A stretch of 64,000 nucleotides of DNA, taken from contig BEDY01000001.1 in NCBI GenBank assembly GCA_002335605.1, forward strand, positions 1,674,001 through 1,738,000. Direction: 5' to 3'. Of this stretch, positions 1 to 11,436 are shown in pieces. The notes beneath the pieces were generated by a model. The model was not told where the DNA came from. It did no database searches and saw nothing but the letters and a program-made list of their open reading frames with translations. Every line of letters begins with the position of its first letter. Position 1 is the first letter of the stretch. This DNA is from Prillingera fragicola. Its lineage: Eukaryota; Basidiomycota; Tremellomycetes; Trichosporonales; Trichosporonaceae. The position numbers and the translations under genes were made by a program.

Positions 1-944
1 TGGCATGGCACGGTCACATGCGTCAAAGCAGCGATACAAGTGGTGGTCGAGGACGACAAAGTCGGTACGACCCCCGACCCACTTCGAGTACCACGCCGTG
101 TCCCACGCATCGCTGACGTAAATCGGAAAGTCTGGGCCAGCGATGGGTCGAATCTCGTTCAGCATAGACTCGTACCATCCCATGAGCTTATCGTTGTTTG
201 CAGGCTCATTGAGAAGCTCGAGACCCACGACCGTCGGGTTGCTGGCAAACGTCGAGGCGAGGAAGCGGAGGGCGACCGACGTCTGCGCCAGATTGGACCG
301 TTTGGACCAAAAGTTGACCTTGCCGGTGGACAAACCAGAATGGGCTGCGCGTGTCAGTGATGCCGTTTGCCGAACTTCTCACCATCAGTGTTCTGCGCCC
401 CTGGTGCGGCGTGCAGGTCAATCAGCACGCCTAGACCTTCTCTTCCTGCCCGGTCGATGGCAGCAAGGATACGCTGCCACGCCCCCTGGTATACTGATGC
501 AAAGTTCTCAAACTCTGTCCCCTTTAAAATGTCAGGAAGACCACCAACGAGGTGATAGTACGCAATCTTGAGATCAGCACCGAGCCATGAGAACCTCCCA
601 CTCACAGGCAAGCGGACCGTATTGAAGCCCCGCTGCTTGATCCAGTTCCAGTCGGCATCCGACACCCAGGTGTCCCAGTGGTGCTCCATAGCTGCCTTGG
701 CATTGGCTCCCCGGGCGAGATCATAGTCGCTACGCTTTGGTTCGGCCGCAGTCTGGTACAGCTGGGTTGCGAGCCAGTCTTCGGTCGTAAACCATGAACC
801 GAAATTGAGGCCGCGTTGCTTGCGATAACGAACAAGGGCTTGCTCAAGCGGAATAGGCGCCGGCCCTGGCGGGAATGCTGGGGAGCTTGAGGATGAGGCA
901 TTAGATGCGTTTGCTTTCGTTTTGAGCTTGTCAAGGAGACCCAT
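1..944 (-). CDS. Cytosolic GH5 exo-beta-1,3-glucanase-like glycosidase (3' end cut by window)
   Basis: The protein resembles fungal exo-1,3-beta-glucanases of glycoside hydrolase family 5, which release glucose from beta-glucans or glucosylated lipids. Exons are 944-383 and 344-1, joined by a 38-nt GT-AG intron (382-345); the frame stays continuous across it. Visible family features are the N-terminal RGLNFGSWF stretch, the WNWIKQRGFNTVRLP strand and LELLNEP, whose Glu (about residue 234) is the expected acid/base; the nucleophile Glu lies beyond the window. There is no signal peptide: the N-terminus is short, lysine-rich and then Ser-rich, so an intracellular enzyme is inferred. The start at 944 was chosen because upstream in-frame codons reach into the divergent promoter shared with the channel gene at 1188. 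Substrate is unknown. Confidence 0.85.
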
Positions 945-1187
945 GATGAATGAAGAAGCAAAGCATGGAGAGTACGCGACGACTGTACTGCCTCTGCGTA
1001 TCCCTGTGGTGGCCAATGTTGGTGAGTGGTACTGTTCCTGAGCTACGTCACAGGTGGTGGTGCCTGGCTGGGCGTGTCACTCGACCCAGGTTTCAGGTAG
1101 ACATGGCGGTCTGCAGCTCAGCCTCTCCCCTCCGTCCCCATTTCCTCCTCTCTCCACTACTCCCCTCCTCTTCACACTGCATCCACC

Positions 1188-3338
1188 ATGCCAAACGTAC
1201 GTGCACAGTAACAGTTGAGCGTGAACTGACAGTCAGGACGTAGAGGACCAACGCTCCTTTGTGAGCACGCAGACGCTCCATCCCGGGCCAGACACCATCA
1301 CCAGTGAGAACTCGGTACCAACTTTTCCTCCGCTAACCGCAAGGCCTGGTGAAGCGTCTTCGAGCTCTTATGAACCGACTGCTGCCCGCCCAGGTTGAGC
1401 TTGACAGCATCACTGACCCCACTTCGAGTATCATTACCAATGAGGTGGTTAAGAGTAGGTATCCGACACTGAACTACACGCACTTTGCTGACGCGACAGT
1501 CTTTATGGCTGCTGGTGGAGACTTTAGCGAGGCTGTCCCCTTCTGGTAAGTGACATACACCTGGCCAGAGTTTGACAATCAAAGTCTTCTCCGTGCCCGT
1601 GCCCTGTTCATCTCCGATGGCCACCTCTACCCCGCCGACCGTGACGAGAACCAAGGCCGCGCGACGGCTTGCGAAGTTATCGCTCGCCGTATCACCCACC
1701 ACATTCCCTCCAACCGCCTGCAGAGCGTCATGAGTACCCGCTACCGCTACCGTGAGAGTGACGGCGACGCGTCCGCTCCTACGTGCGCGCTCGAGCTCGC
1801 CATTGATGCCCAGTGCACGGTATGTGGCAGACGTAAACCGTTCTGACGAGCCAGATCTTCCTCAGTTCCAACGAGACCCAGGCCGTTATTAACCGCCTGT
1901 GGTCTGGCGAGTGGGTCCAGCAGAACAATGAGAATGACGACATCGACTACACCGAGTACCACCGCTCTGACGATCCTTCGTTCTGGTCTCACATTGACCC
2001 GAGCCGTCTCTGTGTCCCTCGCTACCAGTCTTTCTTTAGGATCGTCGTCTGGCTGTTCTACCTCTTCGCCTACTCTCAGAGTGTCCAAAGTCCTTTGGAC
2101 GAGGACGAGGCAGTTCGCGAGTTTGATATCTGGGAGATTATTCTCTACGTCATGACTTTTGCCTTCTTCATCGAGGAGTCGGTAAAGCTCATCAAGACTA
2201 TCCGCATCGCCAACTCGATCTACGCCATCTTTGTGAGTGAGCTAAGTTTATTTGTGCTGATAGGCAGAACTTCTGGGTTGGCGTCAGCTTCCTCACCAAC
2301 GTTCTTATCATTACTGCGTTTGGACTCCGCCTCGCTGGCATCCACCACGACAGTGACTCGGACCCGACAAAGCGCGACGATCTACTGAAATTGAGCTTCC
2401 GAGTCATTTCATGTGCCGCGCCACTGATCTGGATGCGTGTCTTGACCGTGTTTGAAGGCTACCAGGTTGTTGGTGTGCTTCAGGTTGTCGTCTTCCGCAT
2501 GCTTCGCGAGTCGGCCATCTTCTTCATCCTGCTGGCGATTATGGGTATTGGATTCATGCAGGCGATGTACGCCCTCGACGCCTCAGACGGTGCTGTTGAT
2601 GACCGCGGTGATTCATTCGACACAATCTTCAACAAGCTCATCCAGGCTCTCCTCGGAGGCGCCGACTTTGAAGGTCACCCTGCCGGAGCGTTTGGTATGA
2701 CCATTTACTACGCTTGGAACTTTGTGACGACCATTGTTCTCGTCAACGTCCTGATTGCGCTGTTTGGTTCAGCGTACCAGGAGGTTGTCGACAATGCCAC
2801 CGACGTCTACCTCGCCTTCTTCTCGGCCAAGACCATCTCGATGATCCGTGCGCCCGACACATATGTCTATGTCGCCCCCTTCAACCTCATCGAGACCTTC
2901 CTCGTGGTGCCATTTGAGCTCTGCATCCCCACTGAGGCCTACGTCAAACTGAACCGCATCGTGATGACCATCATCTTCTTTGTGCCACTCTGCTGCATTG
3001 CTTTCTGGGAGTCGGCGGTCGTGCACGCCCGCGGCGGTCTCATGCACGACTACTTTGGCCAGTCGATTCCCGAGGACGACGAGGACCCTAAGATTTGCGA
3101 CCCTTCAAGCGACGACGCGTCGGGCGAGATCTCGACCACCAAGTTTGAGAAGCTCGCCGAGGCTCTTCCCGACACGACCATGCCCAGCTCTAGCATCATT
3201 ATCAACGAGATCAAGAAGCTCCAGAAGCAGATTGAGGAGCTCAAGGGCGAGGGCGGAGGCAAGAAGGACCAGAAGGACAAGAAAGACCAGAAAGACAAGA
3301 ACGACAAGAACGACAAGAATCAGGACGATGGCAAGTAG
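1188..3338 (+). CDS. YVC1: Vacuolar TRP-type cation channel, Yvc1/TRPY1-like
   Basis: Yvc1 channels release calcium from the fungal vacuole on osmotic or stretch stimuli. The model has six exons: 1188-1196, 1237-1303, 1344-1545, 1585-1819, 1855-2232, 2268-3338 (653 aa). The first exon codes only three residues, chosen because it joins in frame to a clean N-terminus. The cytosolic N-domain is followed by hydrophobic segments from about residue 240, ending with a pore loop (FNKLIQALLGGADFEG) and a long last helix (VNVLIALFGSAYQEV). One further hydrophobic segment lies near 2960-3025. The tail is acidic, then a predicted coiled coil, then a run of Lys/Asp/Gln/Asn repeats. Introns 2 and 3 end in AAG rather than YAG; the intron 3 acceptor (1581-1584) is the only one restoring the conserved frame. 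Confidence 0.9.
3258..3332 (+). repeat. Lys-Asp rich tandem repeat coding the channel C-terminus
   Basis: Degenerate hexamer-like repeats of AAGGACCAG, AAAGACAAG and AACGACAAG code a KDQ/KDK/NDK tail on the Yvc1-like channel. The repeat sits at the extreme C-terminus, after an acidic region and a short coiled coil. A highly charged cytosolic tail of this kind may vary in length between strains. Confidence 0.75.
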
Positions 3339-4098
3339 CTAGTCTCCTCACTGTCGACAGTTGCCACAATGTGGACACTGAACATTGTGTCATAAAAGTG
3401 TAGTAAGCGTCTCCATACACGAAATGTCAAGAATGAAGGCGACGAGGTGGATTGCGCACGGCGTGCACTTGGATGCCCGTCTAACAAAGAGAGGCGTTCA
3501 GAAAGGCACCGTTGTCGGCGGGTCGGGGACCAACAGTTTATCATTTTGCCGCAAGTCGGAGCAGTGGCTTTCGCGAAGCGTATAGCAATCCTCCAATTCG
3601 GTGGTCCATATGTGGATGTACATACAAACACACAAGGACTTAGCCACCAATTCGGCGGTCCGAGTAGTATGCTTCGTGAAACGTATATCGATCATAATTT
3701 TCGAGACCCCTTTCGACATTGTCGTTCTTAAACCCAACCATGGTTTGGAGAACACTTTGGCGGTCCCAATGGTTCGAGCGCTGAAAGCTACTCCGATCGC
3801 TTCACAATAGACGAAGCTTTGTAGTGTTGTTCTCAGATGATACCGTCCTGTAAATACCCCTGTCGGGCGCGTCGATACTATGTTAATGAATTTCATAGGC
3901 TCGTCATAACTCTAGAGCGCCGCGTCGCTGTGTGGTTTGCGATACACACTATTTTGCTTATTACCAAGGTGCAGAAATTACACTGTCACTGTTGCAGTCG
4001 CTCACTTCGTTCCAATGATTATAATGTGAATGACATTGCCACTGCCGCCACTCGTAAAAATCATTGCATCCCGTGTACACCCAATCATCTCATCTAGA
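3339..4098. other. Convergent intergenic region with degenerate short repeats
   Basis: No coding frame with splice-compatible structure was found between the two convergent 3' ends. It holds three copies of a short motif: AATTCGGTGGTCC at 3595-3607, AATTCGGCGGTCC at 3649-3661, and TTTGGCGGTCCC near 3755-3766. A near palindrome CCAACCATGGTTTGG lies near 3734-3748. It is more AT-rich than the genes. Confidence 0.5.
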
Positions 4099-7000
4099 TC
4101 ACTTGCCTCCTCCCTCGCCGTCCTCATTCTCCTCACTGCTCTCCGTCTCCTCGGCGCTCTCAACGACCTGCCGAGGCTCGTCGCGGGGGACGTCCGCATC
4201 GAGAATCTCCTGCTTGAGCTCCTCGCCACTCTTGCCCGAGGGATCCACAGCCTTGGTGCTGCCGTCCTCGTCCTCGCTGTCGCTGTCCGCGACACCCAGG
4301 CGCGAGCCCTTGCGGAAGATCTCAGCTTCTTCCTCAACCCAGGCGCGCGATACGTGCTCGTTCGGTGAGCTCATACCCTGTGCGAGCTCGGCTTCGACCA
4401 GGCGCTCGGCGGCGCGCTCGGCGGCGCTCGTCTCCAGGTTGTCCGCGCTGCCGCCCGCGCTCGAGAGAGCGCTGCTGCCCTCGCTTTCGAGCTGGGGTGG
4501 GACAAGCAGCTGTGGGACTAGGAGCTGGCTCGCGGCGGAAATCTTCCTGCGGCTGGGCGACCCCTCGGCGGCGGCGGATGGCTTGCCGGCCGCAGGGGGA
4601 GGGACGATGGCGTGCGCATCGAGCTCTTCCGCATCGCTCTCGGCGTCCGAGTCTCCAATACTGAAGTTTGGCGAGGATATCTCCAGCGAAGTGCTTCGCA
4701 TGTGTCTCCGGCGGGGAGTGAGGCCCTGCGGCGACAGAGACGTGGTAGTGACGACTGGCGCCGCGGGGGCCGCAAACGCAATCTGTGAGGGCAGGAGGAG
4801 ACGTGGTGGAGGCACAAAGCCCTTTGCTGCTGCAATGTGAGCTGTGAGCGAGTCGTTGAGCTCCAGCAAGCGCTCCAACTGCTCCGGGTGAGCAGAGCTC
4901 TGGACATGCTCGGCCAGGCGCTCGGTGAGGGCCCGGGCACGCTCGATAAGAGGACGGAAGTCCTCCTTGGGCATCTGCGTACCCTCCCACACTGCTGATG
5001 GACGAACGCGGGCCTTGCGGCCAGCCTCAAACCACTGCTCCAACCCGCGGTTCGTGTCTTCGGCAGCGGGAAGGAAGTGCTCGGGCTTGAGACGGTAGAC
5101 AAACTCGCGCGCAACACCCTGTACACTGTGCACGACTTGCTCGCGCTCCTTTTGCTGTCGAGCGGCATCCGCGGCCTTGACTTGGCGCACGAGCGTCGAC
5201 TTTTTGATCGGAGCCCAGATCGCGTCCTGGCCTGCACGCGCCGGTTTGCCCTCCTTTCCGTCCTTGGCGGCGTCGACGGCACTCTCGGTGTTGCGGATGC
5301 AAGATTGGAGAATCGACTGGGAAAGTTCGGCAAGGTTGGGGTCGTTGGGAGGAATGGACACGTCGAGGCAGCGGATCATGCGGTTCGACTTGAGACCTGA
5401 TGCTACGGCGTGTATACCGGCTGTACCGATCGCGGGGTTGTTGGTGAGGTCGAGATGCAACAAGGAGCGGTTCTCGGGAATGAACTCTGCGAGGTCGATC
5501 GCGCCTTCGGTCGTCATGCCAGTGGCTGTCAGGAAGAGACGCTTGAGACTGGTGTTGACGGTGAACGAAGTGCGAAGGGCGGCAATGCCTTCAAGAGTAG
5601 GACCTGAGCAAGGGTTGTGGCTAATGTCAAGAGTCTCGAGGGTAGAGTTGTACTTTAACGACTCGGCGAGCGCTACGAGGCCCGCAGGCTCGAGCTTGTT
5701 GTCGCTGAGGTTGAGCACCTTGAGGGTCCGGTTGCGCTTGAGCACCTGAGCAATGTACGTGACACCGGTGCGGATGTCGTTGCTCTTGAGGTCGAGCGTG
5801 AGGAGATGACCAATACGCTCCACGCCGTCAAGCGCGCGCACGCTGCGCTGCAGGGCCAGACTAGCACCACCGAGCTCGGATGCGGTAAGCTTGCCTTCGA
5901 CCGAGGTTGAGCTGAGTGACAACCCTGCGTTCTCCTGCATGGCGCTGTACCCGCCACCGGACATGACCAGGGGGAACTTGGGCGGTGGTGGGGGCTTGTA
6001 GCCGTTGGGCACGACTCGCGACGTGACACCGCCAGCCGACGACGACACCACGACAGGAATAGGAGGCAAGTTGGCATCGTCCTGGGCATTCATGTCGGGA
6101 GCACCACGACGAGCACGAGGCGTGTAGCCAGTGTGACCATCGGCGGATACGCCCATTCCAAGGCCACTCAATGATGAAGTGTCGGGATAGTCGCGGATCA
6201 TGACGGCGAGAGCGACAGCTCCTAGCGGCCCAATGCGGTTGTTTCGCAATGAGATGTGCTGGAGATCCGAGGAGCGAACACCATGGGCGAGTGCCTCGAG
6301 GGTTGAGGACCGAAGTCCACAGTTGTCCATTCGCAACATCTGGATGGACGCGGCAACGCTCATAATGTCCATGTCTTTGAGACACGGTGCTGGGGGCAGG
6401 AAGAAGCCATACTGGCTGCGCACCTCTGCGCCGTCCTCTCCCTCTCCCTCAACCGCTCCATTGCCGTTCGCAGTGTCCTCCTCCTGGGACTCAACGGTCG
6501 TGTGATTGAGCGCCTGGACGAGATAATCGATACCCCTTCTGTCCCAGTTTGTCTCTGACAAGTCGATAAACCGCAATGCGCGGGCCTGCACGTCAGTACT
6601 GCCACTTCATCATGACGCACCCTTTTCAAAAAGACTGCGAGCAAGCGCCATCCACCAGCCTTGATCTTCCTGTTCCCTGCCAAACTGAGGCTCGGGAGTG
6701 TGCCGCTGACAAGCAAGGCATGGAGAATAGGCTTGAGCGCATCCTCGCTCTCGATAACACCGCGCTCCAGACGGAGATTCGACAGTCCCCACTCTATAGC
6801 AAGCACGTCTGCCAACGCCTCGGCGGCGTATCGATGCAATGGCGCCTCCACAGGGTACGGCGCTGGGTGTGGGACGGGCTGGCCCGGTGTATCGTGGAGG
6901 ATCAAGTGCACCAGCCTGGGCTTCGGTGCCGCAGGCAACGACTGAAGTGCGCGCACAATGCCCAGACGAGGCTTCTCCTCGCGCCCACGGCATGCACTCT

Positions 7001-7946
7001 CATACAGCTTGATCAACCTGATCGACGTCCAGTACTCGCCCCCGCGGGCCGTGGCGAGCAGATCACGCTGCCTCGACTCGATCTGCCGTTAGCGCCACCT
7101 CGATGCCATCAGCCTCACCTTTTCCCTGTCGTCGAGGACCTTTTTGCTCCAGGGCTCGCTCTGAGAACTGATGGGGTACGTGATGCTGAGACTCGGGAGG
7201 ACAAACGTCGCACGCTTGAGGGGCTGCTTCTGCCTTGCTCGCGGGGACACGGGCGGCTGCGCACCAGGCAATCCCGGAATGCCGGGGGCAGGCATCGAGG
7301 CCTGTTGGGGAGGAGGAGGCGCACCCGGGCCGCCCGGGGCACTACCTCCACGCTGCGCGAGCGAGGTGGAGCGCTGTGGCAATGTGGGTTTCGGGGGCGG
7401 AGGCGGGGGCGCGCTCTGCTCCTGGTTTGCAAAGCGGTTGAAAGCGAGGCCCAAGCGGCCGGAGATGGCGTTGAGCGTGCCGACGGCCGCGCTCACGGCC
7501 TGCTGGCCCGGGTGGTGCTGCCCTGCCACTGACGAGGGACCGGGCACCTCGCCAGTGACGGACGCGACGACCATGTCGCGCAACCTGTTGCCGAGTGTCG
7601 GCTTTGCTGGCGGCGGAGGCGGTTTGAGAATGCCTTTTGATGGCGGCTTTGGGCGACGCGGGGCAAGCACGGGCGGGTCCTCTTCCTTTGGCGGTGGTGG
7701 TGGCGCGACATCTGCCGGTGTCTCTGATGACGGTTCAGGCGTGGGTGAAGGGGTTATGGGTTCGGTGGACAGGGTTGCGGATGTGCTTGTCGTGCTGGCG
7801 GCGGGCTCGGCTACTTCAATGGAAGTGGGCTCTTCGGTCGCGTCTTTGTCTTCCTCATCTGGGGTTGGAGAGGGAGGTGATTCTGCAGGTGGCTCTTCGG
7901 TTGTTGCTGCCTCATCGTTGCTCTTCTTTCGTCCCTTGTTACCCAT
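4099..7946 (-). CDS. PPP1R37-like leucine-rich-repeat protein (1258 aa)
   Basis: Three exons, 7946-7119, 7082-6621 and 6585-4099, separated by 36- and 35-nt introns. The first 240 residues are disordered, rich in Pro, Glu and Ser. Next comes a basic patch with RATF at residues 245-248, close to the RVxF docking motif for protein phosphatase 1 but with Ala in place of Val. A PWSK segment and then about 10 ribonuclease-inhibitor-type leucine-rich repeats follow (about residues 300-830), with LxxLDLxxNxI patterns such as LLTLDLKSNDIRTG and LKVLNLSDNKLEPAG. The order basic motif, PW segment, repeats matches animal PPP1R37, a PP1 inhibitor; related fungal proteins are largely uncharacterised. The acidic C-terminal 400 residues look disordered. 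PP1 regulation is inferred, and the altered docking residue weakens it. Confidence 0.8.
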
Positions 7947-9746
7947 GATGGAGCAGTGAACTGCAGTGTGCGGAAAGATAGTAGGTAATGCCAAGGTCAC
8001 TCGATCGACACTGGCGGCCATGTCTGTCCATGACGCGCCAGCTCTCACACGCTCACACGGCCAGGATCTTGACAAGCTGTAGCGCGCCTACCACCCAAAA
8101 GCACTAGGCACCCCAGACTCCGGGCACGCCTATTCAGACAAAAATCCGCCCATGCATGGCTTGTCGCTAGCACCCATGCAGCAGTAGCTAGCACAACATG
8201 CATGGCAGCGCTTGTCTCTCTAGTTCAAGCAGGTGCATGGCATCGGGTAGCCAGCGGATCGATTGGAACCAAACAATGCCAGACAGATCCTTATCTCCCA
8301 GGCCTCCATGTACCTCACCTGCTCGATTGATAGTGAGCCGCCTTCACTTACTGGTGTCGAAGCCCTAATGCAATCATGGGGAAACAAACGGTATCGCCTC
8401 AAGCGCTCAGTGACTAATGGTTCATGGTTCAGTTGCCAGCGCCAGAGGCACAAGCTCACACTCCAGTCCAACTTTGGTGCAAAGTAGATCCCCCAAAATG
8501 AGATACGCTAGCGCTCCAAAACATACAGCAAGGGTCCATAAAAGTCGAAAGCTGGAGGTAGTGCGTTTCTACGCTGGCTCTAACACATTCTGCAAGCGCC
8601 TGTAAAAGTCGAAAGCTGGAGATAGTGTGTTTCTCCATACACACCAGGATACTACATGTGAAAGCTACGTTTTCCTTCATGGGTATCTTCAGACCGTCTA
8701 AGAGGCTAGCTTGCAAGGATCGAGGCTCACAAAGTAATGAATGCCGTAAACCGACCAGCTGGAAGGAAGTAGTAGAGACACTTCTTCTGCATAGCCGTAT
8801 AGATCGCCGATAGATCTATTCCTGTCACTTGGTATGGCTACTTGAACCAGGATCGCACCCCCACAGCCAAACCGAGAGGCTGAAAGCTGAGAGCTGAGAG
8901 TTAGTAACATCAACCCAGTTCCCTCATCCACATTGGTTCTGGTCCTTCAATCTGATATGCACCTCCGCGCTCCAACAGCTAAGAAACAACACTACGTCGC
9001 CCCCGAACCCCATCTAGCTATCTAGTGCGTTTTGCCCTCTTCCACGCGATGATTGGGCTTTGATGACCTCGCAGCTCGTAAAAGAAGCCAGTACCTGGTG
9101 AGATTGACGCCATGCCCATATCTGGCCATTGAACGACGCCAGACTGCTTTCAGCATGAGAGTGGGGGGAGGTGTCAGAACTCAAACGCCTCGATGGCGTA
9201 GCTTGGCACCTCTGAGCCCACTGGACCGATTGGCCACGGCCAGCAGCTGGGTGGGCATGCGGGCCGCCCATGTGGTTCAATGGCAATGGTAAAGGGCTGG
9301 TCCCACTGTGTCGCGACGTCTATCCGTGGAGGGTGATAACGGCGGCCGGTGCCCCAGATCGTCGTATCTCAGGCCTGGGGACGATTGATCTGCGCCCCCG
9401 CTTGGAGCTTATCAGTGTGGCTATCCCCGCTTGTGTCGCCGGCCGGCCACCGGCTTTAGCCCTTCACGCGGTGACGCCCACCTGGCTGGTGAGATTGGCT
9501 GTGTAGAAGCTGAACCATTGAGAGATGATATATGTTCAGTAGACAGAGCTTGGATTGTTCTCTGCGTTTCCGTTCAGGGCTAGGTATTTGTACAGTGGCT
9601 TTAGATTGAGGTTGACCCGCAGGCCGCAGGTTCATGGTTGAACCGCACATTGCATGGTCTCTGGTCAGGCTAACCACTCTGCTCACTTGATTGGCTGTTA
9701 CGCAGTTGCTACATGCATGCTATTCGTTGACTTCTGTGTGCTACGT
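7947..9746. other. 1.8-kb intergenic region without a recognisable gene
   Basis: The spacer lies between the start of the leucine-rich-repeat gene and the 3' end of enoyl-CoA hydratase. Short open frames here lack family motifs, splice structure and the codon bias of neighbours. No tRNA B-box was found on either strand. The clearest structure is a pair of 32-nt direct repeats 64 bp apart (separate entry). Confidence 0.5.
8539..8634. repeat. Pair of 32-nt direct repeats, 64-bp spacing
   Basis: TAAAAGTCGAAAGCTGGAG followed by RTAGTGYGTTTCT occurs at 8539-8570 and again at 8603-8634. The copies differ at two of 32 positions, both transitions. The DNA between the copies is not related to them. 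Function unknown; it could be a relic duplication or a binding-site pair. Confidence 0.8.
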
Positions 9747-10784
9747 CTACTTGTCCGACCAGGTAGGCTTGCGCTTCTCGGCAAAGGCAGTCATACCCTC
9801 CTTCTGGTCCTGGGTGGCGAAGAGGGCCTGGAAGAGACGGCGCTCGAGGCGGAGACCCTGCTCGAGGGGCAGCTCAAGGGCGGCGTTGACGGCCTCCTTG
9901 CCGGCCTGGGCGGCGACGACACCAAACTTAGCAATGCCCTCAGCGACCTTGACGGCGGCCTCGGTAACCGACTCCTCGGCGGGGACGACGCGAGCGGCAA
10001 GACCCCACTCGCCGGCCTCCTTGCCGGTGACCTTGCGGTTGGTGAGGGTCATGTCCATGGCGCGGTTCTTGCCAACGAGGTTGGTAAGACGCTGGGTGCC
10101 ACCACCACCGGGGATGATGCCGAGGGTGATCTCGGGCTGGGCAAAGGTAGCCTTCTCCGAGCAGATGATCATGTCAGTCATCATGGCGAGCTCACAGCCA
10201 CCGCCGAGCTACAGGTCGTCAGCATTTTGCACAAAGCTCGGTTCAGCCAGGCACTGGGTAAACTGGGGTGGAGGTCACATTTCCCACAGTTTCCCCGTAG
10301 CCGAGCCTTGGATGCAGCAACCACTCACAGCGTAGCCAGCAACGGCACCGATGATGGGCTTGCGGATCGAAGCAATCTTGGCCCACGAGCCGAGGAAGTT
10401 GTTCTTGTAAGCCTCGGCGACTAGAGCGTTGTGTCAGTTACTGTGCCAACTGGGCGGTGGATATGCAAGCTGCCTCCACTTACACTCCTTGTCCTTCATC
10501 TCCTTGATGTCGGCACCGGCAGCAAAGACCTTGTCACCGCCAGTGAGGACAATGGCGCGGACAGCGGGGTCGTTGTCAGCCTTCTCCATCTCGGCGTTCA
10601 GAGTGTCAAAGAGAGGAGTCGACAAGGCGTTGAGGGCCTTGGGGCGGTTGAGCTGGAGAATGGCGACCTTGCCAGTCTCGGAGCGGCTAGCGAGGACCAG
10701 GGGCTCGGCCTGGGTGGACATGGCGCGAGCATACTGCCTGATGGCGGCACGGGCGGCGACGGTGGGACGGAGGGTGACGAGCAT
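9747..10784 (-). CDS. Mitochondrial enoyl-CoA hydratase (crotonase family)
   Basis: Hydrates trans-2-enoyl-CoA in mitochondrial beta-oxidation or branched-chain amino-acid breakdown. Exons are 10784-10484, 10420-10329 and 10208-9747 (284 aa), joined by introns of 63 and 120 nt. The N-terminus is Arg-rich and hydroxylated (MLVTLRPTVAARAAIRQYAR), as expected for a mitochondrial presequence. The crotonase core is clear: AAGADIKEM (oxyanion loop), LGGGCELAMMTD and PEITLGIIPGGGGTQRL, with both catalytic Glu residues present. Length fits ECHS1-type enzymes. It is head to head with eIF2-alpha, with 652 bp between the start codons. Confidence 0.93.
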
Positions 10785-11436
10785 GGTGGGCTGTAGTCCT
10801 TTTTTGATTCAAGAGGGGGTAGTTAGAAAAAGAGAACTGGCAGCGTGGAGGATGATGCTCGGCTTTAATAGTCGGTAGCACCTGGTGCCCAGCCAGCAAT
10901 CACCAAGTGACATGGTCCGCCCGCTCTAACTGCCCCCTTGTAGCTCATCGGCAATGTCTGGGGTTGCCGAGCAGCTGTCACTGTAGCCGGAACCCGGCGC
11001 CCCAATAGGGTGGGTGGTCGTCGAGAATAAATCACGTGATCAAGCTGTTGAGGGAGGAGCTATTAAAGGGCAGCACGTGTTCAATATATTACGTAAATAA
11101 TGTCCTCATCAGCTGCCACAAATGGCAGCCTCCGCTCGCGTGGCAAATAACCCCGAATTCTCGAGTCTTGGATGGTTTCTGGCTTTTGTTTCGAGCTCGC
11201 GACCAGCAGCAGCAGGAGCAGCATTGAGAGCAGCAGCAGCATCCAGTCCGCCAGCCAGCAGTAAAATAGCACTCACACCACACTACAGTGCATTAATCTC
11301 GGCCCATACCACAAGAACTTCACACCAGCTCTGATCCTCACCACCAAAACGAGCCGCCTCTAGTCTACTCCCCTCGTCAAGTCGACACATCTTCCACCCG
11401 CGCGTCCCCCCCCCTTCCCTTCCTCCTATCGCCACC
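10785..11436. promoter_or_regulatory. Divergent promoter of enoyl-CoA hydratase and eIF2-alpha with two CACGTG sites
   Basis: The 652-bp region contains the perfect 10-bp palindrome ATCACGTGAT at 11031-11040 and a second CACGTG at 11074-11079. CACGTG is the core site of bHLH factors such as Cbf1. AT-rich stretches follow near 11080-11100, and a C-rich leader (11405-11425) precedes the GCCACCATG start context of eIF2-alpha. Which gene the sites serve cannot be told from sequence. Confidence 0.5.

Noticed and set aside
8840..8880. A possible tRNA B-box on the minus strand (GGTTCAAG).
   Set aside because: No matching A-box, acceptor stem or T stem could be folded around it.
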